Source: Rhodanobacter denitrificans (GTDB lineage Bacteria > Pseudomonadota > Gammaproteobacteria > Xanthomonadales > Rhodanobacteraceae). Taken from it: a DNA stretch of 64,000 nt. Location: contig QFPO01000005.1 in assembly GCA_003241385.1 (NCBI GenBank), positions 413,049 through 477,048 on the forward strand. The letters run 5' to 3'. The notes under the pieces were generated by a model. That model did not search any database, was not told the origin of the DNA, and saw nothing but the letters and a program-made list of their open reading frames with translations. The position numbers were made by a program, and so were the translations under genes. This document shows, in pieces, positions 47,691-56,949 of this stretch; within the stretch, counting starts at the first letter, position 1; the number at the start of each line of letters is the position of its first letter.

Positions 47691-48841
47691 GCGAGGCATT
47701 CACGTTCCTGATGAGCTACGAGACGCTGCGTGCGGTCTGGTGGCTGTTCCTCGGCGTCCTGCTGATCGGCTTCGCGGTCACCGGCGGCTACGACCTCGGC
47801 GTCGGCGCGCTGCTGCGCGTGGTCGCGCGCGACGACGACGAGCGGCGCGTGCTGCTCAATGCGATCGGGCCGACCTGGGAGGGCAACCAGGTCTGGTTCA
47901 TCCTCGGCGGCGGCGCGATCTTCGCGGCGTACCCGCTGATCTACGCCGCGGCGTTCTCGGGCTTCTTCGTCGCGCTGATCCTGGTGCTGTTCGCGCTGAT
48001 TTTGCGACCGGTCGGCTTCGACTACCGCAGCAAGCTGCCGCAGCAGCGCTGGCGCGACATGTGGGACTGGTGCCTGTTCATCGGCGGCTTCGTACCGGCC
48101 CTGGTGTTCGGCGTCGCGTTCGGCAATCTGCTGCAGGGCGTGCCGTTCCATTACGACGAGGCGCTGCGCGTGCGCTACGAGGGCGGCTTCTTCGGCCTGC
48201 TCAATCCGTTCGGCCTGCTGGTCGGCGTGGTCAGCCTGTCGATGCTGGTGATGCAGGGCGCGGCGTTCCTGCTGATCAAGACCACCGGCGTGATCCGCGC
48301 CCGCGCGCAGCGCTGGTTCGGCATCGCCGTGGCGACGTTCTGCGTGGCCTTCATCGTCGCCGGCATCTGGGTGGCCTGGGGCATCGACGGCTATCGCATC
48401 GTCACGTTCGCCGGCGGCGATGCGCATTCCAACCCGCTCGCCAAGACGGTCGAGCGCGTCGCCGGTGCCTGGTTCGACAACTATCGCGCGGTGCCGCTGC
48501 TGTGGGCGATTCCGTCGCTCGCGGTGATCGGTGCGCTGGCGGCCTGGCGGGTCGCGCCGGCACGGCCGGGCATCGGCTTCGTGCTGAGCTCGATCGCGAC
48601 CGCCTGCACCGTGCTGACAGCCGGCGTGGCGATGTTCCCTTTCATGATGCCGTCCAGTCTGCAGCCCTCGCACAGCCTGACCGCCTGGGATGCGACCTCC
48701 AGTCTGCTGACGCTGCGCTGGATGTTCTGGATGACCGTGCTGTTCCTGCCGCTGATCCTCGTCTACACGAGCTGGGTGTTCCGCGTGATGCGCGGACCGG
48801 TCCACGTCGAGCACGTCCGCGGCTCGGACGCGCACTACTGA
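47687..48841 (+). CDS. cydB: Cytochrome bd ubiquinol oxidase subunit II
   Basis: 384 residues, eight to nine membrane helices. 'GGYDLGVGALLRVVARDD', 'ERRVLLNAIGPTWEGNQVWF' and 'AMFPFMMPSS' are family signatures; E. coli CydB has 379 residues. It pairs with CydA as the structural partner. The start overlaps the cydA stop by 4 bases (ATGA), which ensures equal production. Confidence 0.96.
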   Translation: MSEAFTFLMSYETLRAVWWLFLGVLLIGFAVTGGYDLGVGALLRVVARDDDERRVLLNAIGPTWEGNQVWFILGGGAIFAAYPLIYAAAFSGFFVALILVLFALILRPVGFDYRSKLPQQRWRDMWDWCLFIGGFVPALVFGVAFGNLLQGVPFHYDEALRVRYEGGFFGLLNPFGLLVGVVSLSMLVMQGAAFLLIKTTGVIRARAQRWFGIAVATFCVAFIVAGIWVAWGIDGYRIVTFAGGDAHSNPLAKTVERVAGAWFDNYRAVPLLWAIPSLAVIGALAAWRVAPARPGIGFVLSSIATACTVLTAGVAMFPFMMPSSLQPSHSLTAWDATSSLLTLRWMFWMTVLFLPLILVYTSWVFRVMRGPVHVEHVRGSDAHY

Positions 48842-48854
48842 AGGAGGACGAAGC

Positions 48855-48965
48855 ATGTGGTACTTCGCCTGGATCCTCGGCGTGCTGCTCGCCTGCGCGG
48901 CCGGCATCGTCAACGCGATGTGGCTGGAGCTGAAGGGCTATCCCGAGGACGAGGAGACCGAGTGA
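48855..48965 (+). CDS. cydX: Cytochrome bd small subunit CydX
   Basis: 36 residues, too short for most gene callers. It consists of 'MWYFAWILGVLLACAAGIVN' (one membrane helix), 'AMWLELKG' and an acidic tail. The MWYF-W-LG start and the Leu/Ala helix match CydX of other proteobacteria, which stabilises haems d and b595 in the CydAB complex. It begins 13 bases after the cydB stop and has a perfect AAGGAGG ribosome-binding site (48841-48847). Confidence 0.93.
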   Translation: MWYFAWILGVLLACAAGIVNAMWLELKGYPEDEETE

Positions 48966-49014
48966 CGATCGCCGGCGCGGCGCGAGCGCGCCGCCGCTGC
49001 GGAGTCGCGGGCGG

Positions 49015-50814
49015 GTGGTGACCGAGCCGGGCCCGGCGCTCGATGCGGCGGCGACGCACTGGCTGCGTACGCACACGCGCAACGTGCGTGCCTGGAACGG
49101 TCTGGCCGCCGCGGCCGGCCTCGCCGCGACACTGGCCTGGATCGGTTTCGCCGCGCTGGTGGCCGGCGTCGCCGCGCACTGGATCGGCCAGCCGGATGCA
49201 TGGCCGTCGACGGCCGCCGCGCTCGCGCTCGCACCGCTGCTGCTGCTCCTCCGCAGCCTGGCGCTGGCGGTCCGCGACTGGGCCGGCAGCCGCGCCAGCC
49301 TGCGCCTGCGCGTCGCGACGCGCGACGCGCTGCTCGATGCGCTGGCCCGGCTCGGCCCGCTGCGGTCCGCGGCCGGCAGCGACGGCGCATTGGCCACGGT
49401 CGTCGTCGAGCAGGTCGACGCGCTCGACGGTTACGTCGCGCGCTACCGTCCGCAGTGCGTGCTGGCGGTCGGTGTCCCGCTGCTGATCGTGATCGCGGTG
49501 CTGCCGCAGAGCTGGCTCGCCGCCCTGGTGCTCGGCGCCACCGCACCGCTGATTCCACTGTTCATGCTGCTGGTCGGGCAGGGCGCTGCGGCCGCGAACC
49601 GGCGCCAGGCCGAGGCGCTGGCGACGCTCGGCGGCCGTTTCCTCGATCTGGTTCGCGGCCTGCCGGCGCTGCGTCTGGCCGGACGTACCGAATGGGGCGC
49701 CGCCGCCGTCCGCGACGGTGCGCAGGGCTATCGCCGCAGCAGCCTGCGCGTGCTGCGCCTGGCGTTCCTGTCCTCGACCGTGCTCGAGCTGTTCGCGTCG
49801 CTGGCGATCGCGATGGTCGCGCTGTATCTCGGGCTGGCCCTGCTCGGCCGCTTTCCGGCTGGCCACTACGGCGGACCGATGCAGCTCGACTCGGCGCTGT
49901 TCGTGCTGCTGCTGGCGCCGGAGTTCTTCGCGCCGCTGCGCCAGCTCGGTGCCGACTATCACCTGCGTGCGCAGGCGCTCGCGGCGGCCACGGCGATCGC
50001 CGACCTGCTGCGGCGCGCACCGCCGTCGCGGACGGCCGACACGGACGCATCGAGTACCGGCGAATCGGATCCGGCGCCATCGGACGCCGGACCGGCGAGC
50101 GCGGGCCGAGCGGGCCCGGCCGCGATCGAGTTCGACCAGGTCAGCCTGCGCCATGCCGACGGACGTCTCGCGCTGGACCGGATCAGCTTCCGCGTCGCCG
50201 CCGGCGAGCGCGTGCGGTTGCGCGGCGCCAGCGGGTCGGGCAAGAGCAGCGTGCTCGCGCTGCTGGCCGGCTTCGTCGCGCCGACCGAGGGCTGCATCCG
50301 CATCGACGGCCGCGATCTGGCGACGCTGCCGCGGCCGTCGTGGTGGCGGCGCCTGGCCTGGCTCGAGCAGCGGCCGGAGTGGTTCGCCGCGAGCATTCGC
50401 GACAACGTGCTGATCGGGCTCGGGCAGGCCGATCCGGCGCGGCTGTGGCAAGCCTTGACCGATGCCGGCCTCGCCGCCGACGTCGAGGCGCTGCCCGACG
50501 GTGTCGAGACCTGCATCGACGCCGACGGCGGCGGCCTGTCGGGCGGCCAGCTGCAGCGCCTCGCGCTGTCGCGCGCGCTGGTGCGCGATGCCGGCGTCTG
50601 GCTGCTCGACGAGCCGCTCGCCCAGCTCGATCCGGACACCGCAGCCGATCTGCAGCGGACCCTCGCCGCGGCAAGCCGCGGCAGCACGCTGCTGATCGCC
50701 AGCCACGAGCGCACGCAGGCGGCCGACGCCTGGGTCGACCGCATCGTCACGCTGGCGGCCGGACGCATCGTCGAGGACCGGCCGATTCTGCCCGTAGAAC
50801 CGGAGCGGCGATGA
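49015..50814 (+). CDS. cydD: Cysteine/glutathione ABC exporter subunit CydD
   Basis: 599 residues from a GTG at 49015 (a second GTG at 49018); no ATG is nearby in frame. It has six N-terminal membrane helices (about 15-310) and a C-terminal ATPase (about 375-599): Walker A 'GASGSGKSS', signature 'LSGGQLQR', Walker B 'VWLLDEP'. With CydC it exports cysteine and glutathione to the periplasm, needed to assemble cytochrome bd. It lies 49 bases after cydX. The linker (about 345-375) is unusually rich in Ala, Ser and Asp. Confidence 0.92.
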   Translation: MVTEPGPALDAAATHWLRTHTRNVRAWNGLAAAAGLAATLAWIGFAALVAGVAAHWIGQPDAWPSTAAALALAPLLLLLRSLALAVRDWAGSRASLRLRVATRDALLDALARLGPLRSAAGSDGALATVVVEQVDALDGYVARYRPQCVLAVGVPLLIVIAVLPQSWLAALVLGATAPLIPLFMLLVGQGAAAANRRQAEALATLGGRFLDLVRGLPALRLAGRTEWGAAAVRDGAQGYRRSSLRVLRLAFLSSTVLELFASLAIAMVALYLGLALLGRFPAGHYGGPMQLDSALFVLLLAPEFFAPLRQLGADYHLRAQALAAATAIADLLRRAPPSRTADTDASSTGESDPAPSDAGPASAGRAGPAAIEFDQVSLRHADGRLALDRISFRVAAGERVRLRGASGSGKSSVLALLAGFVAPTEGCIRIDGRDLATLPRPSWWRRLAWLEQRPEWFAASIRDNVLIGLGQADPARLWQALTDAGLAADVEALPDGVETCIDADGGGLSGGQLQRLALSRALVRDAGVWLLDEPLAQLDPDTAADLQRTLAAASRGSTLLIASHERTQAADAWVDRIVTLAAGRIVEDRPILPVEPERR

Positions 50815-52502
50815 GCACGCGCAACGGCCACGGCTGGCTTGCCGTACTGCGGCCGCATGCGGGGCGGTTCACACTGGCGTTCGTGCTCGGCGCGCTGACC
50901 GTGCTCGCCTCACTCGGTCTGCTGGCGCTGTCGGGCTGGTTCATCACGGCCGCCGCCGTGGCCGGCGCGAGCACGGCGGCGGCCGCCGCGTTCGACATCT
51001 TCCGCCCGGGCGCGGTGATCAGGCTTTGCGCGATCGTGCGCACGGCCGGCCGCTACGGCGAACGGCTGCTCTCGCACGACGCGGTGCTCGGCCTGCTCGC
51101 CGACCTGCGCCTGGTCTGCTATCGCGCTCTGGCGCGGCTCGCGCCGGAACCGCTGGCGCGATGGTCCGAAGGCGAGCTGCTGCAGCGCGCGATCGCCGAC
51201 GTCGAGGCACTCGACGAGGCGCCGCTGCGCGCCTGGCTGCCGCTCGGCTGGATGCTGCTGGTGCTCGCGCTCGTGCTGGTCCTGATCGCTTACGTCGCGC
51301 CGGCGCGGGCGCTGGCCGCGGCACCGTGGCTGGTCGCCGCCGCGATCGGCGTGCCGCTGGCGTCGAGCCTGCTCGCCGGCCGCGCGATGCGCGATCTGGC
51401 CGCGCGCGCCGGCCGCCGCCGCGAGGCGCTGATCGACCTGCTGCGCGGCCTGACGACGCTGTGTCTATACGGTGCATGGGAGGCGCGCCGCGACGACTGG
51501 CGCGGGCTCGACCAGGCGGTGATCGACCGGCGCCTGCGTCACCGCGTGCTCGAATCCTGCGCGCAGGCGGCGGTCGTCCTGCTGGTCGGTCTCGGCGGCT
51601 GGCAGCTGCTGCGCGACGGCGATCGGCTCGTCGCTGCCGGTGCCGTCGCCGCGCCGTGGCTGGTCATGGCGGTGCTGGCGAGTCTGGCGACGCTCGAGGC
51701 CTTCGCGCCGGTCGCCGGTGCGCTGCTCGCTCAGGCGCGTTCGCGCGCGGCGCAGCGGCGCCTGAGCGATCTGATGCACGAGCAGCCGGCACTGGCGTTC
51801 GGTGGTACCGCGGTGACGCCGGCGCGGACCGGTGCGTTGCAGCTGCGCGAGGTCGCCCGCCGCCATCCGGGCCGTGCCGAGGGCATCGCGCCGTTCGATC
51901 TGGACCTGCCGGCCGGCGCGCGTCTCCTCGTCGAGGGCCGCTCCGGCGCCGGCAAGTCGACCCTGCTGAAACTGCTCGCACGCGTGGTCGATCCGGATGC
52001 CGGGCGTATCGCGCTGGACGGTACGGCGCTGGCCGACTATCGCGAAGACGCGCTGCGCGCCAGCGTCGCGCTGCTGCCGCAGCGGCCGCACCTGTTCGCG
52101 ATGAGCCTGGCCGAAAACCTCGGCCTCGGCGGTCCGCGCATCGACGATTCACGGATGTGCGCGGCGCTCGAGGCGGTCGCGCTCGGCGACTGGCTGACGC
52201 GGCTGCCGCACGGTCTTCGGACGCGGCTCGGCGAGTACGGCACCGGTTTGTCCGGCGGCGAGGCGCGCCGCGTCGCGCTGGCCGGCGTGCTGTTGCGCGG
52301 CACGCCGCTGGTGCTGCTCGATGAGCCGTTCGAAGGACTCGACGCCGAGACCGAAGCTGCCGTCGTCGCCGGCGTCGACCGCTGGGTCGGCGCCGGCACG
52401 CTGATCGTCGTCAGTCACCGGCCGGTGCGTTTCGGCGAACCGGCCTGGCGTCTGCGCATCGAGGCCGGCCGGGTGTCGCCGCTGCGGCGCGGCGCGGACT
52501 GA
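50811..52502 (+). CDS. cydC: Cysteine/glutathione ABC exporter subunit CydC
   Basis: 563 residues: six membrane helices (about 15-300) and an ATPase (about 340-563). Walker A is 'GRSGAGKST', signature 'LSGGEARR', Walker B 'LVLLDEPFEGLD'. It forms the exporter heterodimer with CydD, and overlaps cydD by 4 bases. Last gene of the cyd locus; the stop is followed by 80 bases before a convergent cytochrome gene. Confidence 0.93.
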   Translation: MSTRNGHGWLAVLRPHAGRFTLAFVLGALTVLASLGLLALSGWFITAAAVAGASTAAAAAFDIFRPGAVIRLCAIVRTAGRYGERLLSHDAVLGLLADLRLVCYRALARLAPEPLARWSEGELLQRAIADVEALDEAPLRAWLPLGWMLLVLALVLVLIAYVAPARALAAAPWLVAAAIGVPLASSLLAGRAMRDLAARAGRRREALIDLLRGLTTLCLYGAWEARRDDWRGLDQAVIDRRLRHRVLESCAQAAVVLLVGLGGWQLLRDGDRLVAAGAVAAPWLVMAVLASLATLEAFAPVAGALLAQARSRAAQRRLSDLMHEQPALAFGGTAVTPARTGALQLREVARRHPGRAEGIAPFDLDLPAGARLLVEGRSGAGKSTLLKLLARVVDPDAGRIALDGTALADYREDALRASVALLPQRPHLFAMSLAENLGLGGPRIDDSRMCAALEAVALGDWLTRLPHGLRTRLGEYGTGLSGGEARRVALAGVLLRGTPLVLLDEPFEGLDAETEAAVVAGVDRWVGAGTLIVVSHRPVRFGEPAWRLRIEAGRVSPLRRGAD

Positions 52503-52582
52503 GGCGCGCGCTCCACGCACCTACCTGCGACGGCAGCCGGCCGCGACGATCTCGCCGTCGTGCGCCCGACGCTAGCGCGACT

Positions 52583-53179
52583 TCAGCCGGCCGGACACGG
52601 CGCGCCGGCCTCGATCCAGGCGTCGACCGCGGCGACCGTCTGCGCATGCGTCAGCGGCGGCGTGCTGCGGCCGCCGCCGGGCTGCCAGCCCCAGGCGACG
52701 AGCTTGTCCTCGGCGAAGTGGTGCCGCAGCTGCGCGAGGTCCTTGCCGCCGTTGCTGCGCGGATCGCGCAGGCGCAGACAGGCGTCACGCGCACCGACGT
52801 CGACCCAGACCATCTCCTTCGGCGCCAGATGCCAGTTCGGCGCGCCCGGCGGCGCGTTGGGGCCGGCCGTGGTCGGCGCGTTCGTGCTCTGGTGGCAGGT
52901 CGAACACGGCAGGCCCGGCATGCCGCGCCCGTCCGGGCCGCCCTGGACGTTCTGGCCGTGCACGCGGCTGTCGTCGTACTGGCGCGGCCGTCCGTCGGCG
53001 ACGTGGCAGTTGAGGCAGCGCGGATGCTGGATCACGCTGCGGATCGGTTCGAACAGGCCGCGCGAGTCCGGCGGCGCCTGGGTCGCCGGCGGTTCGGCCG
53101 CGCCGAGGACGCCGCCGAGCAGCGCGAGGATCAGTGCCGCGGCCGCTACGCCGGTCGGAAGCATCGTGCGGAGGTTCAT
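52583..53179 (-). CDS. Periplasmic di-haem c-type cytochrome (isoquinoline-oxidoreductase-associated)
   Basis: 198 residues with a signal peptide (about 1-27) and two haem-c sites, CLNCH and CSTCH. It contains Met and His residues that could serve as sixth ligands. It is last in a three-gene operon with a molybdenum hydroxylase and its 2Fe-2S subunit (4-base ATGA overlap), and so is probably the electron acceptor for the hydroxylase, passing electrons to the respiratory chain. It converges with cydC. Confidence 0.82.
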   Translation of the reverse strand: MNLRTMLPTGVAAAALILALLGGVLGAAEPPATQAPPDSRGLFEPIRSVIQHPRCLNCHVADGRPRQYDDSRVHGQNVQGGPDGRGMPGLPCSTCHQSTNAPTTAGPNAPPGAPNWHLAPKEMVWVDVGARDACLRLRDPRSNGGKDLAQLRHHFAEDKLVAWGWQPGGGRSTPPLTHAQTVAAVDAWIEAGAPCPAG

Positions 53180-55401
53180 GCGCGCAGCTCCCGCGGATCG
53201 ATCGGCAGACGCCGTACGCGGCGCCCGGTCGCGGCGAACAGCGCATTGACGACCGCCGGCGCGGCGACCGCGGTGCCGGGCTCGCCGACGCCGGTCGGCT
53301 TCTCGGTCGACGCGACGATGTGGACCTCGACCGCCGGCATGTCCTGCATGCGCAGCGGCCGGTAGTCGTGGAAATTGGATTGCTCGACGATGCCGTCCTT
53401 GAGCGTGATCGCGCCGTACAGCGCCGCGGACAGGCCGTAGCCAATGCCGCCCTCCATCTGCGCGCGGATCACGTCGGGGTTGATCGCCACGCCGCAATCG
53501 ACCGCGCAGACGATGCGGTCGATCCGGAAACTGCCGTCCGGCCGCACCGTGACCTCGGCGACCTGAGCCACGTAGGTGTCGAACGACTTGTGCACGGCGA
53601 TGCCGCGGCCGCGGCGCAGGCCGTCGGCGGCGGCCGGCAGCGGATCGGACCAGCGCGCCTCGCGCGCGACCCGGTCGAGCACGCCGAGCTCGCGCGGATG
53701 CGCGCCGAGCAGGCCGCGCCGGAACCGGTACGGATCGGCGCCGGCGGCGCTCGCGAGCTCGTCGACGAAGACCTCGGTCGCGAAGCCCGAATGTGTATGC
53801 CCGACCGAGCGCCACCACTGCACCGGCACGCCCGGATCCGGCGAGTGCAGGTCCAGGTGCAGATTCTCGACCGCATACGGCAGATCGTTCACGCCTTCGA
53901 CGGTCGTCGCGTCGATGCCGTCCTTGACCATCATCGCCTCGAACGGCGACCCCTTGAGGATCGACTGGCCGACGATGCGATGGCGCCAGCCGGCGATCGC
54001 GCCGTTCCCGTCGAGGGCCGCGGCGACCGCATGCACAGTCAGCGGCCGGTAGTAGCCGCCGCGCGTATCGTCCTCGCGTGTCCAGACCAGTTTGATCGGC
54101 ACCTGCCGGCCGCGTTCACGCGCGGCCATCGCCAGCGCCACCGTCTCGAGGATGTAATCGGACTTCGGATTGGCGCGGCGGCCGAAGCTGCCGCCGGCGT
54201 AGAGCTGGTTGATCGTGACGCGGTCGGGCGCGATGCCGAGCTTCTTGGCGACGGCGCCCTGATCGACGGTGTGGAACTGCTCGCCGTTCCAGATCTCGCA
54301 GCCGTCCGAGCCGAGCGCGATCACGCAGTTGAGCGGCTCCATCGAGGCATGGGCCAGGAACGGTACCTCGTAGGTGGCTTCGATCAGACGCTTGCCGGCG
54401 AACGCCCGCTCGACGTCGCCGCGCGTGACGACGGTCTTGCCGGGCTTGGCGGCCAGCGCGCGATACTGCGCGGACAGCGCCTCCGAGCTGGCGCGCAGCG
54501 CGCCGGCGTCGTCCCATTCGACCGTCAGCGCCTCGCGTGCGCGCAGTGCGGTCCAGGTATCACGCGCGAGCACCGCGACGCCCCCGGAGAACACGCCGGG
54601 CTCGCCGGGCACGACGAAGACGTCGGCCACGCCGGCGATCGCCTTGGCCTTGGCGGCGTCGAAGCGCGCCACGCGTGCGCCGAAGCGCGGCGGATGCGCG
54701 ATGACCGCGACCAGCATGTCCGGCAGCTGCACGTCCTGCGTGAACATCGCGCTGCCGTCGGTCTTGGCGCGGCTGTCGGTGCGCGGCAGCTTGGCCTTGC
54801 CGATCAGCGTGTACTGATCGGCCGTCTTGAGCTTCGGTGGTTCGGCCGGTACCGGCTGCCGCGCCGCGGTCGCGGCGAGTTCGCCGAAGCCGGCGCGCCG
54901 TCCGCTGCCGGCGTGGCTCAGCACGCCGCGGCTGACGACGATCTGCTCGGCCGGTACTTTCCAGGTTTCGGCGGCGGCGGCGACCAGCATCGCCCGCGCG
55001 GTCGCGCCGGCCTGGCGCATCTGGTCCCAGGCGCCCGGCATCGCGCTGCTGCCGCCGGTGCCCTGGATCGCGCCGCCCCAGGCGGCGTTGCCGTAACGCT
55101 TGGCGTCGGCAGGCGCGCCGACGACGCGGACCTGCGACCAGTCCGCATCCAGTTCCTCGGCGATCAGCGTCGCGATGCCGGTGAATGTGCCCTGGCCCAT
55201 TTCCAGATGCTTGGAGACCACGGTGACGACGCCTTCGCCGTCGATCCGCACGAACGCGTTCGGTGCGAACGGCGTGGCGGAGGACGACGGCGCGGCGGCG
55301 GCTGCCGCGGCCAGCGTCGGCGTCGCGTAGACGGCCAGCGCCAGGCCGGCGCCGGCCTTCAGGAACTCGCGGCGGCTCTCGTTGACGATGCGTGTGTTCA
55401 T
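53176..55401 (-). CDS. Tat-exported molybdenum hydroxylase large subunit (isoquinoline 1-oxidoreductase type)
   Basis: 741 residues. The N-terminus 'SRREFLKAGAGLALAVYATP' is a twin-arginine signal. The rest is the xanthine-dehydrogenase/aldehyde-oxidase fold: 'GGAIQGTGGSSAM' for the molybdenum cofactor, 'GSFGRRANP', and the catalytic Glu in 'GVGEPGTA'. It hydroxylates a nitrogen heterocycle or an aldehyde in the periplasm. No FAD subunit is encoded, so electrons go from Mo through the 2Fe-2S subunit to the adjacent cytochrome. I start at the ATG at 55401, where the Tat signal begins; an upstream ATG (55461) adds 20 non-signal residues. The true substrate is unknown. Confidence 0.88.
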   Translation of the reverse strand: MNTRIVNESRREFLKAGAGLALAVYATPTLAAAAAAAPSSSATPFAPNAFVRIDGEGVVTVVSKHLEMGQGTFTGIATLIAEELDADWSQVRVVGAPADAKRYGNAAWGGAIQGTGGSSAMPGAWDQMRQAGATARAMLVAAAAETWKVPAEQIVVSRGVLSHAGSGRRAGFGELAATAARQPVPAEPPKLKTADQYTLIGKAKLPRTDSRAKTDGSAMFTQDVQLPDMLVAVIAHPPRFGARVARFDAAKAKAIAGVADVFVVPGEPGVFSGGVAVLARDTWTALRAREALTVEWDDAGALRASSEALSAQYRALAAKPGKTVVTRGDVERAFAGKRLIEATYEVPFLAHASMEPLNCVIALGSDGCEIWNGEQFHTVDQGAVAKKLGIAPDRVTINQLYAGGSFGRRANPKSDYILETVALAMAARERGRQVPIKLVWTREDDTRGGYYRPLTVHAVAAALDGNGAIAGWRHRIVGQSILKGSPFEAMMVKDGIDATTVEGVNDLPYAVENLHLDLHSPDPGVPVQWWRSVGHTHSGFATEVFVDELASAAGADPYRFRRGLLGAHPRELGVLDRVAREARWSDPLPAAADGLRRGRGIAVHKSFDTYVAQVAEVTVRPDGSFRIDRIVCAVDCGVAINPDVIRAQMEGGIGYGLSAALYGAITLKDGIVEQSNFHDYRPLRMQDMPAVEVHIVASTEKPTGVGEPGTAVAAPAVVNALFAATGRRVRRLPIDPRELRA

Positions 55402-55411
55402 CGCGTGCTCC

Positions 55412-55870
55412 TCAGGCCAGTGCCGCGGCGGCTTCGTGGATCGCCGCGCGGATCCGCACATAGGTCGCGCAGCGGCAGACGTTGCCGCTCATCGCCGCGT
55501 CGATGTCGGCGTCGGTCGGCGCCGGCTTGGCCTTCAGCAGTGCCGCGGCCGACATGATCTGGCCGGACTGGCAGTAGCCGCACTGGACGACGTCGAGCTT
55601 GCGCCAGGCCTCCTGCACGGCCTGTCCGATACGGTCGTGGCCGACCGCTTCGATCGTCGTGATCGTCTTGCCCTGCGCGGCCGCGACCGGCAGCACGCAC
55701 GAACGCACCGGCTGGCCGTCGACGTGGACCGTGCAGGCGCCGCACTGGGCGATGCCGCAGCCGAACTTGGTGCCGGTCAGCCGCGCGGCGTCGCGCAGCG
55801 CCCAGAGCAGTGGGGTGTCGTCGGGCACGTCCAGCGAAAGGGACTTGCCGTTGACGTTCAATGCGATCAT
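55412..55870 (-). CDS. 2Fe-2S subunit of the molybdenum hydroxylase (isoquinoline 1-oxidoreductase alpha type)
   Basis: 152 residues. It carries a plant-type 2Fe-2S site ('CGIAQCGACTVHVDG', Cys at about 38, 43, 46, and a fourth near 58) and a second site in the C-terminal helical domain ('CGYCQSGQIM' and 'GNVCRCATYVRIR'). It is the electron-transfer subunit for the downstream hydroxylase, 10 bases away. It lacks a signal of its own, and so is presumably carried across the membrane by the Tat signal of its partner. Confidence 0.93.
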   Translation of the reverse strand: MIALNVNGKSLSLDVPDDTPLLWALRDAARLTGTKFGCGIAQCGACTVHVDGQPVRSCVLPVAAAQGKTITTIEAVGHDRIGQAVQEAWRKLDVVQCGYCQSGQIMSAAALLKAKPAPTDADIDAAMSGNVCRCATYVRIRAAIHEAAAALA

Positions 55871-56023
55871 GGCGCCACTCCTGTTGCCGTCGGGTACAGG
55901 GCGGGCGGGAATGCCCGCTGGGCCTCAGCATGCACACGGCGGCGCCCGGGCGCCAGCGCGGCGCCGGAGGTTCGGCGGATCGGGCAAGAACGACGCCGCC
56001 GGCGACAAGCCGGCGCGGGCGGC

Positions 56024-56800
56024 TCAGCGGTCGACGAAGGCGCGCTCGATCACGTAGTCGCCGGGCGTGCCGATCCGCGGCGACACCACGAAGCCGGCAC
56101 CGTCGAGCCATTGCGACAGCGAGGCGAGCATCGCCGGACTGCCGCAGATCATTGCGCGGTCGCGCGCCGGGTCGAGCGGCGGCAGGCCGACGTCCGCGGC
56201 CAGCCGGCCGCTTTCGAGCAGCTGGTCGAGCCGGCCCTGATGGCGGAACGCCTCGCGCGAGACCGTGGGGTAGTAGATCAGCTTGTCGCGGACCAGCTCG
56301 CCCAGATACGGGTGGTTCGGCAGCTCATGCTCGAACAGTTCGCGATAGGCGAGGTCGGCGACCTGGCGTACGCCGTGCGTGACGACGACCTTGTCGAACC
56401 GCTCCCAGGTCTCCGGGTCGCGCGCGATCGACAGGAACGGCGCCAGGCCGGTGCCGGTGGACAGCAGATACAGATGCGGCGCCGGCTTCAGATCGTGCAG
56501 CAGCAGCGTACCGGTCGGCTTGCTGCCGATCAGCACCTCGTCGCCGGGCGCGAGGTGCTGCAGCCGCGAGGTCAGCGGGCCGTCCGGCACCTTGATGCTG
56601 AAGAACTCCAGGTGCTCCTCGTAATTGGCGCTGGCGATGCTGTAGGCGCGCAGCAGCGGCCGGCCGTCGACCATCAGGCCGATCATGATGAACTGCCCGT
56701 TCTCGAAGCGCAGGCCGGCGTCGCGCGTGGTCGTGAAGCTGAAGAGGAAGTCGTTCCAGTGCCTGACACTGAGCACGCGTTCGGTGTTGAAAGCTGCCAC
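56024..56800 (-). CDS. fpr: Ferredoxin/flavodoxin--NADP+ reductase
   Basis: 258 residues from a GTG at 56800, which gives the usual 'AAFNTERVLSVRHWNDFLFS' start; E. coli Fpr has 248. FAD contacts 'RAYSIAS' and NADP contacts 'STGTGLAPFLSIARDP' and 'CGSPAML' are seen. It shuttles electrons between NADPH and ferredoxin or flavodoxin. The next gene on the same strand is transketolase, 149 bases upstream. A stop-proximal 'VIERAFVDR' replaces the C-terminal Trp of some homologues. Confidence 0.93.
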   Translation of the reverse strand: MAAFNTERVLSVRHWNDFLFSFTTTRDAGLRFENGQFIMIGLMVDGRPLLRAYSIASANYEEHLEFFSIKVPDGPLTSRLQHLAPGDEVLIGSKPTGTLLLHDLKPAPHLYLLSTGTGLAPFLSIARDPETWERFDKVVVTHGVRQVADLAYRELFEHELPNHPYLGELVRDKLIYYPTVSREAFRHQGRLDQLLESGRLAADVGLPPLDPARDRAMICGSPAMLASLSQWLDGAGFVVSPRIGTPGDYVIERAFVDR

Positions 56801-56914
56801 GGGAATACCTGTCGTGATAACGGGAGCCGCTCGCAGGCGGTGCCGCCAGGATCGACCGCCCTGGATCGGGGCGACTTGGCCCCGATCAAGCGATCGACCG
56901 ATCGACGCGGACCG

Positions 56915-56937
56915 GCCCGCGGCGGTTTGCCGCGGGC
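56915..56937. terminator. GC-rich hairpin after transketolase
   Basis: An 8-bp stem GCCCGCGG/CCGCGGGC (56915-56922, 56930-56937) with a 7-base loop lies 13 bases after the tkt stop codon. There is no U-tract on the minus strand, so termination may be Rho-dependent. Confidence 0.4.
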
Positions 56938-56949
56938 GCGTGGCCGCCC

